7,864 bases of DNA from CAYSXY01 sp964435165 (GTDB taxonomy: Bacteria; Pseudomonadota; Alphaproteobacteria; Rickettsiales; RI-342), in the NCBI GenBank assembly GCA_964435165.1, contig CAYSXY010000075.1, positions 1 through 7,864 on the forward strand. The letters run 5' to 3'. Numbering within the stretch: position 1 is the stretch's first letter; every line of letters starts with the position of its first letter. Shown one piece after another: positions 1 through 5,645 of this stretch. A model generated the notes under the pieces. That model saw nothing but the letters and a program-made list of their open reading frames with translations. It was not told the origin of the DNA and ran no database searches. Position numbers and translations under genes: made by a program.

Positions 1-1
1 C

Positions 2-34
2 CACTTCGCAGCAGCAATCCAATGGTTGAAATAA
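2..34 (+). mobile_element. C-terminal tail of a probable transposase (left IS copy, partial)
   Basis: In the frame starting at base 2 the repeat encodes HFAAAIQWLK followed by a TAA stop at 32-34, then about 20 bases to the end of the repeat. A short hydrophobic helix ending almost at the terminal repeat is typical of IS5-like DDE transposases, whose reading frame runs to within a few tens of bases of the IS end. Only ten codons are visible, so the family call is tentative. The coding direction is into the window. Confidence 0.5.
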
Positions 35-55
35 AAATCACAACAGAACCTAGTC
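2..55. repeat. Left copy of 54-bp inverted terminal repeat (IS end)
   Basis: This stretch is the exact reverse complement of the last 54 bases of the window (7811-7864), with no mismatch. Beyond position 55 the two flanks differ. Read outward, its end begins GACTAGGTTCTGTTGTGATT, which resembles the GGYTYTGTTG-type ends of IS5- and IS6-family elements; the family assignment is an inference. The repeat contains the end of an open frame (see the transposase tail), so it is best explained as the 3' end of an insertion sequence whose body lies outside the window. Confidence 0.9.
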
Positions 56-69
56 AATCGGGATAATAA

Positions 70-528
70 ATGAGCTTGTTGAGTAAAATCCCCATTATCG
101 GGTCTTATTTTGCAAATGGGGCGAATGGTGCTCAAACAACACCAGAAGGACCAACGTCTGATGCCGGGAATTACCGGCTTCCAACTCGCCGCCCTTCCAT
201 CACCAACGACGCATATAAAGCCGATCTACGCATTACCTCTGTTAGCTATGATATGGTCGACAACAGACTATCTTTTACAAGTGAGAGAAATTTGGCAGGT
301 AGCAACTATCTCTTCAATCATATTGAACAGGTAGGGATTAAGCATGGACGCGTCATCTCGCCACTTGGCTCAAATACGGCTCATATTGATGACATCTCCT
401 ACCTGGATGCGAGTGCTCTCGTCACCAGCGCCCACCAGCACGGGTTGCTCACCAATAGCTGTGCCGACGAAGCACGGCGGAACGGCCTGTTGCTCGAAGG
501 GTCGGATGTGGACGATATCTTTCGCTAA
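70..528 (+). CDS. Hypothetical protein, 152 aa, next to the IS end
   Basis: I do not recognise this protein. The ATG at 70 follows two in-frame TAA stops (64-69) and a weak GGGA ribosome-binding site at 60-63, so the start is well bounded. The N-terminus carries a short hydrophobic stretch (LLSKIPIIGSYFA, residues 3-15) too short and proline-interrupted for a clear signal peptide. A polar Gly/Asn/Thr/Pro-rich linker follows (about 16-45). The rest is mixed, with a beta-like segment near 53-70 (ITSVSYDMVDNRLSF) and an acidic end (DVDDIFR). It starts only 14 bp inside the left IS repeat, so its native promoter was probably displaced and any transcription may come from the IS. It runs in the same direction as the 162-aa gene 107 bp downstream. 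It overlaps two other frames, but this one has the better start and protein-like composition. Confidence 0.6.
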   Translation: MSLLSKIPIIGSYFANGANGAQTTPEGPTSDAGNYRLPTRRPSITNDAYKADLRITSVSYDMVDNRLSFTSERNLAGSNYLFNHIEQVGIKHGRVISPLGSNTAHIDDISYLDASALVTSAHQHGLLTNSCADEARRNGLLLEGSDVDDIFR

Positions 529-635
529 ACATGCCCCTCTGGACCAGTTTCATTTAATTGTCATCTCACTGTTATGTGACTGTCAAACGAATCCGCTATT
601 TTTAAGCAGCAAAAATAACGATGAATTGACCTGGC

Positions 636-1124
636 ATGCCAAAAGAATCTAATATTTCGAAAGCTCTTATCGTTGCAGATTCAACTATGGAGCATTTATT
701 ACGCCTGTATTTCGATACGGCATTTCCGAGTATAGAGATCGTTATGGAAGGTAGCTATGAAGCCGCTGAATCTCTACTTGCCGAACATGATTCATCTTTT
801 GACGCTGTGCTTGCCTTACCAGTCGGCAACACCTCCATCGAACAGAGATATGCTGACCTCGCAGCGTTCACGACCGTAGCCAGACATTTAACAAATGAGG
901 CAATGATTGTAGCTGCAACAGACCTTGACCATCTTGACCGATTTAAGCCCTCACGCCGTGTTGAGTTGGAACAAAGCAGGGCGGAAATTCGTACCAGCGC
1001 AATGGAAATACAGCTCGTGGATGAGTCGCTTCTCGATACGCTTTCTGTGCTGCTCGCTGAAGAAACACAACAGGACATTGAACAGGAAAGCACCGCCGTT
1101 AAAGCCGCCCCGGCTGTTGCCTGA
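636..1124 (+). CDS. Hypothetical protein, 162 aa, possible degenerate receiver domain
   Basis: No confident family. The pattern of the first 95 residues recalls a CheY-like receiver fold: a hydrophobic strand ending in an acidic residue (ALIVADS, 10-16), a helix (TMEHLLRLYFDTAF), a second strand (IEIVMEGS), a helix (EAAESLLAEHD), a third strand (FDAVLALP, 55-62) and a fourth (AMIVAATD). If so, it cannot be phosphorylated in the usual way. The first strand has Ala-Asp instead of an acidic pair, and the expected phospho-acceptor Asp after FDAVLA is Leu61. The C-terminus (from about 140) is a Glu/Gln/Ala-rich, probably disordered tail. No strong ribosome-binding site precedes the ATG; an in-frame ATG at 687 is an alternative that would remove the first strand. 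The gene converges with the thiolase, leaving 12 bp between stops. The receiver reading is an inference from pattern only. Confidence 0.65.
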   Translation: MPKESNISKALIVADSTMEHLLRLYFDTAFPSIEIVMEGSYEAAESLLAEHDSSFDAVLALPVGNTSIEQRYADLAAFTTVARHLTNEAMIVAATDLDHLDRFKPSRRVELEQSRAEIRTSAMEIQLVDESLLDTLSVLLAEETQQDIEQESTAVKAAPAVA

Positions 1125-1136
1125 CTCAGGTAGTAA

Positions 1137-2261
1137 TTACACCTTCTCCAGCACTGTCGCGATGCCCTGACCGCCACCGATGCACATGGTCGCTAAGGCG
1201 TAGCGGCCTTTTGTCTCATGCAGTAATTGTGCTGCTTTTCCGGTGATGCGTGCACCGGATGCACCCAGTGGGTGGCCTAATGCCACAGCCCCGCCATGCA
1301 GGTTGAGCTTCGCCTCATCAATGCCCAGCTCCTGCACCACGGCCAGGGCTTGCGCGGCAAAGGCTTCATTGAGTTCAACCACATCCATATCCTTGATGGC
1401 AAGGCCCGCCCGATTCAATGCTTTTGTTGCCGCATGTACGGGGCCGATGCCCATCACCTCCGGTGCGCAGCCCGCCACGGCCATACTCTTAATGCGCGCC
1501 AGCTTCGGGAGCTTATGCTTATCGGCATAAGATTCAGAGACAACCAGCACCCCTGCCGCACCATCAGTCAGTGGTGAGGAGGTTGCCGCCGTCACACTTC
1601 CATCTTTGTCAAAGGCGGGGGCGAGTGTGGCCATTGCCTCGGTCGAGGCATCACCGCGCGGCAAACCATCCTGCTTCACCTCGCCCACCGCGATGATCTC
1701 ATCGTCAAAGCCGCCATTTTTTTGTGCCTTCACTGCTTTGTGATGACTGGCAAGGGCGAAGGCTTCCTGCATATCGCGGGCAATCTTATATTGCCTGGCC
1801 AGATTTTCTGCGGTCAGTCCCATGCTGATAAAGGCCTGCGGGTAGTCTTTGAACAAGATTGGGTTCGGCATGGGATTAAACCCACCCATGGGGATGCGCG
1901 TCATACTCTCCACCCCGGCGCAGAGAAAGGCATCGCCACTGCCGGTAGCAATGGCGCCAACGGCGCGATGGATGGCGTCCATCGAGGAGCCACAAAACCG
2001 GTTAATGGTTGCCCCGGCGACATTGACGGGCAGCTTGGCAATGAATCCGGCAATTTTAGCCACATTGAAGCCCTGCTCGCCTTCCGGAAAGGCACAGCCC
2101 ATGAGGATGTCTTCGATATCTTCTGCTGCTATGCCTGTCTTTTCAACCAGGCCGCCTAACACTGCGGCAGCCAAATCATCGGGGCGCACCTTAGCCAGAG
2201 CGCCTTTATGCGCCTGGGTGAATGGGGTGCGAACAAATCCTGCGATTACCGCGTTGGTCAT
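1137..2261 (-). CDS. Acetyl-CoA C-acyltransferase (thiolase)
   Basis: Thiolases cleave 3-ketoacyl-CoA with CoA to release acetyl-CoA, the last step of fatty-acid beta-oxidation; some run in reverse as acetoacetyl-CoA synthesising enzymes. The catalytic residues are present: nucleophile Cys90 in NRFCGSS, the NEAF motif at 298-301, His330 in GGAVALGHPLG, and Cys360 in CIGGGQG. At 374 aa it is slightly shorter than the common 385-400 aa, mainly through a short segment near 190-205. The start at 2261 (MTNAVIAGFVRTPF) is chosen because the family begins there and a GAGGAG Shine-Dalgarno (2268-2273) lies 6 nt upstream; an ATG 24 codons earlier adds a non-conserved leader. It is the last gene of an operon with the CoA ligase and a 213-aa unknown protein. 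Degradative FadA-type use is favoured by the ligase, but the exact chain-length preference cannot be read. Confidence 0.95.
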   Translation of the reverse strand: MTNAVIAGFVRTPFTQAHKGALAKVRPDDLAAAVLGGLVEKTGIAAEDIEDILMGCAFPEGEQGFNVAKIAGFIAKLPVNVAGATINRFCGSSMDAIHRAVGAIATGSGDAFLCAGVESMTRIPMGGFNPMPNPILFKDYPQAFISMGLTAENLARQYKIARDMQEAFALASHHKAVKAQKNGGFDDEIIAVGEVKQDGLPRGDASTEAMATLAPAFDKDGSVTAATSSPLTDGAAGVLVVSESYADKHKLPKLARIKSMAVAGCAPEVMGIGPVHAATKALNRAGLAIKDMDVVELNEAFAAQALAVVQELGIDEAKLNLHGGAVALGHPLGASGARITGKAAQLLHETKGRYALATMCIGGGQGIATVLEKV

Positions 2262-2267
2262 GATGGT

Positions 2268-2273
2268 CTCCTC
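2268..2273 (-). promoter_or_regulatory. Shine-Dalgarno of the thiolase, overlapping the upstream stop
   Basis: GAGGAG sits 6 nt before the thiolase ATG and shares bases with the TGA stop (2272-2274) of the 213-aa gene. This arrangement supports translational coupling and fixes the thiolase start at 2261. Confidence 0.8.
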
Positions 2274-2913
2274 AACATGCATGAATGGCCAAGGCAAAGC
2301 TGCTTTGCCGACAATTTTCATTGGCAGCCACATGCGTTAGCATGGCATTCCAGTCTGCCGGGGCAAGCGTTTGCTCAACAGTGCTGGCGAACTGAGATGG
2401 ATACGCCAATCCCTCCACGGCGTCAAATCGTTCGAGAATGGTATCACTCGACACCCCATTTGCTGCAAATAATGCTGTCATTTCGGCCAGATATTCCTGT
2501 TTGGGTACCACTCCGAAAATAGGGTTAAAAGGCTTCGTGTCTGCTTCCGGGGGTGCGCCGAAGGTGTGCGGCGGATCGGCTGCAAAATAACCATTCAGAC
2601 ATTGCGAGGCGTTCTGCATACGCCTGCTCGATTCCCACATTTCAAACATCAGCCGCTGAGCCGTATAGGCATGATCGTTAAATTCTGATGCTTTTAACTC
2701 TGGAGAAGTGCGGAGTATATCCAGCATAAAAAACAAGTGGAGTATGCTCTCACCATCGGCCAGTACATCAAATGAATGATCCCTCCGTTGCCGACATGAC
2801 TCTAACAGGCCTCGCAAACGGGGATATTTTTCCTCCCGCATTTCGAGCGACTGAAACGCCCTATCTGCGTGCTGATAGATGTGATTACGATTTCTTGTCT
2901 GCTTGCTTGGCAC
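2272..2913 (-). CDS. Hypothetical protein, 213 aa, between acyl-CoA ligase and thiolase
   Basis: I do not recognise this protein. It is soluble by appearance, with no signal peptide or membrane segment. It seems mostly helical (REEKYPRLRGLLE, HLFFMLDILR, RLMFEMWESSRRMQ), with a Pro/Phe-rich middle (DPPHTFGAPP, FNPIFGVVP) and a final Cys. The start is a GTG at 2911-2913, chosen because AGAGGAG (2921-2927) lies 7 nt upstream; it overlaps the end of the ligase gene by 29 nt. An ATG at 2841 would give 189 aa but has no ribosome-binding site. The AGAGGAG also encodes ligase residues, so its presence is not independent proof. Its stop overlaps the thiolase Shine-Dalgarno. Position in the operon suggests a role in acyl-CoA metabolism or its control, but nothing in the sequence shows one. 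Confidence 0.75.
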   Translation of the reverse strand: MPSKQTRNRNHIYQHADRAFQSLEMREEKYPRLRGLLESCRQRRDHSFDVLADGESILHLFFMLDILRTSPELKASEFNDHAYTAQRLMFEMWESSRRMQNASQCLNGYFAADPPHTFGAPPEADTKPFNPIFGVVPKQEYLAEMTALFAANGVSSDTILERFDAVEGLAYPSQFASTVEQTLAPADWNAMLTHVAANENCRQSSFALAIHAC

Positions 2914-4585
2914 GATCAAGCTCCTCTGCCAGCAATTCTTTTTTGAGAATTTTACCAATCATTGATTTGGGCAATTCGGCCCGAAAGTCAATCTCGCGTG
3001 GAATCGCATACCGCGCCAGCTTCTTCTCCAAAAATAATCGTATATCCTGTTCACTCGGTTTGAAGCCGCTTTTCAACACCACGCATGCTTTGACTTTTTG
3101 GCCATATGTCTCGTCCGGCACGCCGATGACAGCGGCCTCTGCCACGGCATCATGCTCATAGAGCGCCTCTTCGACATGGCGCGGGTAGATATTGTACCCA
3201 TGTGAGATAATCATTTCCTTGAGCCGGTCCACCACATAGCTGTAGCCATCAGCATCCATTTTGCCCAAATCGCCCGTGCGCAAGTAACCATCCGGCGTAA
3301 ACACATGTGCCTGCTCTTCCGGTCGATTCCAGTAGCCCTGCATCACCTGTGGCCCGGCAATACATATTTCGCCTACTTCCCCTACCGGCATCTCCTCCGC
3401 TGGTTCGTCCGGGTTGCGAATACTGATGTGCGTTTGTGGAAAAGGCAGGCCGATCGACCCGGCACGATTATCTCCAATCAACGGGTTGGCCGCCGCCACC
3501 GGGGAGGTTTCTGTCAAGCCGTAGCCTTCAATCACCGTGCAGCCCGTGAGCTCCTCAAAGCGTTGTTTGACTTCCAATGGCAGGCCGGCCCCACCGGAAA
3601 TACAACAGGCCAGTGACGAGAGATCATATTCAGACAGATTATCATGCTGGTTGATCGCGTTGAACATGGTGGGCACGCCCGGCATGAGCGTGGGGCGAAT
3701 GCGCGTCACCATTTTCAATAGTTGCACCAGATCAAACCGGGGAAGCAAAACGAGTTCAAAGCCACGGAGTATGCCTAGATTCATAATCGCCGTCATGGCG
3801 AACACATGAAATAACGGCAACACGCCCATGACTTTTTCATGATCGCTGAAGGCTGACTTGCACCAACGCTCGCACTGCACCGCATTGATATAGAGATTGG
3901 CGTGTGTCAGCACTGCGCCCTTGGCCACGCCGGTTGTGCCACCTGTATATTGAAGGACGGCGATATCTTTTTCCGGCTCAATGGTAACAGGTTCTGGCTT
4001 TGCAATCGTGCGAATAAGGGTATGAAACGAACTGCAGGGCTTACAGTGTGAGGTCGCCGCCAGGTCTTTCATCTTCACTATGCGATACAACCACCCTTTG
4101 ACCGGTGGCAGTTCTCTGGCAAAATCGACGATAATAAGCTTCTTGAGGTCTGTCTGTTGCAGCGCGACTTCAACCTTGGGGAAGATCAGTTGCAAATTAG
4201 CAGTGATCAGTATGTCAATTCCGGCATCCTCGATCTGATGAATAAGCTCGGCCTCGGCATAGAGCGGATTGATATTTACCACCGTACCGCCCGCCATCAG
4301 AATGCCATAATAGCTGATGATGTAAGCCGGGCAGTTGGGGAGCATAATGCCCACGCGATCACCCTTTGAGATTCCTTTTTTCTGCAGTGCTGAGGCAAGC
4401 GTTTGCGCCTGAATCAAGAGATCTTGATAGCCTACCCGCCGCCCCAGAAACTCAACGGCGATGCGCCGCGGGTATTTGGCAGCAGTCTCCTCCAGCATCA
4501 CGGGCAGCGCACGCGGCACAATCTCTTCCTGCCAATCGATATCTTTTGGGTAATGGCCAAGCCACGGATGCAAAGTCGTCGTCAT
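2885..4585 (-). CDS. fadD: Long-chain fatty acid-CoA ligase (AMP-forming)
   Basis: The enzyme activates a fatty acid with ATP and CoA through an acyl-adenylate, giving acyl-CoA, AMP and PPi; it commits fatty acids to beta-oxidation or lipid synthesis. At 566 aa it is full length. ANL-superfamily motifs occur in order: the phosphate-binding loop YTGGTTGVAKGA (213-224), GYGLTETSP (354-362), YLRTGDLG (434-441), the hinge DRLKEMI (453-459), NIYPRHVEEAL, and the C-terminal catalytic lysine Lys545 in PKSMIGKIL. The position after the hinge reads SHGYN, where most relatives have a small residue instead of His; this is a mild oddity. The start fits the common N-terminus of related ligases (HPWLGHYPKDIDW), but no Shine-Dalgarno is visible and a small dyad lies just upstream. 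It heads an operon with the 213-aa unknown protein and the thiolase. FadD is a functional label; medium-chain preference cannot be excluded. Confidence 0.95.
   Translation of the reverse strand: MTTTLHPWLGHYPKDIDWQEEIVPRALPVMLEETAAKYPRRIAVEFLGRRVGYQDLLIQAQTLASALQKKGISKGDRVGIMLPNCPAYIISYYGILMAGGTVVNINPLYAEAELIHQIEDAGIDILITANLQLIFPKVEVALQQTDLKKLIIVDFARELPPVKGWLYRIVKMKDLAATSHCKPCSSFHTLIRTIAKPEPVTIEPEKDIAVLQYTGGTTGVAKGAVLTHANLYINAVQCERWCKSAFSDHEKVMGVLPLFHVFAMTAIMNLGILRGFELVLLPRFDLVQLLKMVTRIRPTLMPGVPTMFNAINQHDNLSEYDLSSLACCISGGAGLPLEVKQRFEELTGCTVIEGYGLTETSPVAAANPLIGDNRAGSIGLPFPQTHISIRNPDEPAEEMPVGEVGEICIAGPQVMQGYWNRPEEQAHVFTPDGYLRTGDLGKMDADGYSYVVDRLKEMIISHGYNIYPRHVEEALYEHDAVAEAAVIGVPDETYGQKVKACVVLKSGFKPSEQDIRLFLEKKLARYAIPREIDFRAELPKSMIGKILKKELLAEELDRAKQADKKS
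2921..2927 (-). promoter_or_regulatory. Shine-Dalgarno deciding the GTG start of the 213-aa gene
   Basis: AGAGGAG lies 7 nt before GTG at 2911-2913, inside the 3' end of the CoA ligase gene. It is the only good ribosome-binding site in the region and favours the GTG over the later ATG at 2841. Confidence 0.6.
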
Positions 4586-4589
4586 AGTT

Positions 4590-4607
4590 CAGGCATAAAA
4601 CAGCCTG
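4590..4607. promoter_or_regulatory. Dyad just upstream of the acyl-CoA ligase start
   Basis: CAGGC and GCCTG arms flank an 8-nt loop, ending 4 nt before the ligase ATG on the minus strand, where a ribosome-binding site would be expected. It could be an operator half-site pair or a weak hairpin limiting translation. A 5-bp arm pair can arise by chance. Confidence 0.25.
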
Positions 4608-4675
4608 CCCGCTCGTGCCAGTGTTTTTGCAATGACCTATCCATTACTGGATCGCCCGACATGCCCGCACCAGGA

Positions 4676-4870
4676 TTAATCCGTTGCTAACTCGCAGCAA
4701 TCCTGTTCTTTCGCGGAAAGTGAACGATGCGACGAGTCCCGCTCTTTCGGGGGCGCATCATGAGATTTATCTTCGCCCCAACCCATATCATCCGGCACTG
4801 TGCTATAGGCTTGCCGGTCCTCCTCCGGCACATACGGCCATACCGCATGACGATGTGCTGCCTGAACCAT
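4676..4870 (-). CDS. Small hydrophilic protein, 64 aa
   Basis: Not a recognised family. The ATG is preceded by a perfect AGGAGG at 5 nt spacing and by a plausible promoter, which is the main argument that it is real. The product is highly charged and polar, with no membrane segment or signal peptide. The middle is acidic (VPEEDRQAYSTVPDDMGWGED), followed by a Ser/Lys/Arg/Glu-rich stretch (about 40-55) and a CC pair four residues from the C-terminal TD (CCELATD). The composition suggests a disordered or small regulatory protein. It lies 90 bp upstream of the acyl-CoA ligase on the same strand and could be its operon leader, or independent. A second frame over the same bases (69 aa, start at 4896) lacks such a start signal and is taken as a shadow. 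Confidence 0.6.
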   Translation of the reverse strand: MVQAAHRHAVWPYVPEEDRQAYSTVPDDMGWGEDKSHDAPPKERDSSHRSLSAKEQDCCELATD

Positions 4871-4875
4871 TGCGC

Positions 4876-4881
4876 CCTCCT
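4876..4881 (-). promoter_or_regulatory. Strong Shine-Dalgarno of the 64-aa gene
   Basis: AGGAGG, 5 nt before the ATG at 4868-4870. It is one of the best ribosome-binding sites in the window and is not inside another gene, so it supports the small frame as real. Confidence 0.75.
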
Positions 4882-4904
4882 AATCATGACCTTCAAGAAA
4901 TAGC

Positions 4905-4932
4905 ACTATATATATTTTTTCATTTTATTCAA
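4905..4932 (-). promoter_or_regulatory. Candidate sigma-70-type promoter for the 64-aa gene
   Basis: On the minus strand TTGAAT (4927-4932) and TATAGT (4905-4910) are separated by 16 nt within an A/T-rich stretch, 34 nt before the ATG. The match is 4/6 and 5/6 to the -35 and -10 consensus. The A/T-rich background raises the chance of a fortuitous match. Confidence 0.4.
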
Positions 4933-5006
4933 TGCTTTAACATATTGCAGCGCACTCTACTTACCATTTCAAATCGTCATTTGTTATCTCTTGCTCCAAT
5001 GCTCGA

Positions 5007-5645
5007 TTACGGTAGCAAGCCAATATCCACCACCACCAGATCACCACTATAGTGAGGGCCATGGCCGCGCAACAGCCCCCATTTAGGGCGATGAAAGGTG
5101 ATGGTCAGCACCGCGGGCAGGGCGATGCCCATTACCTCACCGCTATCGGCATGGAGGCCGCTCGGCATATCCACCGCGACGGACGGTATGTCACTGGCGG
5201 CCAGCGCGCCGATAATTTCTGCATAGCCCCCTTCCAGCGGCCGCGTAACACCAACGCCGAAGATGGCATCGACCACCAGTTCCGCGTTGGTGCATAGCTC
5301 TTCATTCCATTCGGCCAGCGCACCTCCTTTCCGCCGCCAGCGTGATAGCGCTTCCGCAGCATCACCTTTGATAGCACGCTCATCACCAATGATCGTGACG
5401 GTGACGGGCCAACCGGCCTCCGTCAACAAGCGGGCAATCACAAAACCATCACCGCCATTATTACCGGTGCCACACACGACCAGCACCGGACGCGGCGGCC
5501 AGCGCGTCAGCATGATGTCAGTCACCCCTTTTCCCGCACGCTCCATCAATTCAATGCCTGGCGTACCGGCCTTGATCGTTTGTTTGTCTGCCGCATACTG
5601 CTCGGCAGCGGTGACTGGCTGCATGGTGAGTGGCTCCAGGCTCAT
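5007..5645 (-). CDS. nnrE: NAD(P)H-hydrate epimerase (stand-alone YjeF_N domain)
   Basis: NnrE interconverts the R and S forms of hydrated NADH/NADPH (NAD(P)HX) so that the S-specific dehydratase NnrD can restore the cofactor. Family motifs visible are AAEQYAADKQ with GTPGIELMERAG (13-38), the nucleotide-binding loop CGTGNNGGDGF (58-68), VVDAIFGVG (124-132), AVDMPSGL (157-164) and FHRPKWG (184-190). The protein is 212 aa and stops right after VVVDIGLLP, the point where bifunctional bacterial Nnr proteins continue into the NnrD domain. No NnrD-like sequence follows in any frame, so this is a stand-alone epimerase or a cleanly shortened one; NnrD should be encoded elsewhere. The start overlaps the kinase stop (ATGA) and has AGGAGG 8 nt upstream, indicating coupled translation. 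No terminator hairpin with a T-run follows it. Confidence 0.93.
   Translation of the reverse strand: MSLEPLTMQPVTAAEQYAADKQTIKAGTPGIELMERAGKGVTDIMLTRWPPRPVLVVCGTGNNGGDGFVIARLLTEAGWPVTVTIIGDERAIKGDAAEALSRWRRKGGALAEWNEELCTNAELVVDAIFGVGVTRPLEGGYAEIIGALAASDIPSVAVDMPSGLHADSGEVMGIALPAVLTITFHRPKWGLLRGHGPHYSGDLVVVDIGLLP

Noticed and set aside
597..617. A/T-rich inverted repeat (TATTTTT / AAAAATA, 7-nt loop) between the two rightward genes, and a nearby TCAC-N6-GTGA
   Set aside because: The stem has almost no G-C pairs, is not followed by a T-run and could arise by chance in A/T-rich intergenic DNA; neither terminator nor operator is supported.
1117..1140. Short palindromes (CCTGACTCAGG and GTAATTAC) in the convergent 12-bp gap
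   Set aside because: The arms are only 4-5 bp with tiny loops and no T-run, so a bidirectional terminator cannot be claimed.
755..1177. Leftward open frame of 140 codons opposite the 162-aa gene
   Set aside because: Its Ser/Cys-rich composition, lack of a start signal and overlap into the thiolase end suggest a shadow of the rightward gene.
1849..2340. Rightward open frame of 163 codons opposite the thiolase
   Set aside because: It is antisense to conserved thiolase sequence, rich in Pro/Ala/Met and has no supporting start signal.
4684..5052. Rightward open frame of 122 codons over the 64-aa gene and the intergenic region
   Set aside because: It lacks a ribosome-binding site, has low-complexity, proline- and histidine-rich composition and crosses an A/T-rich promoter-like region; the minus-strand 64-aa frame explains the coding signal better.
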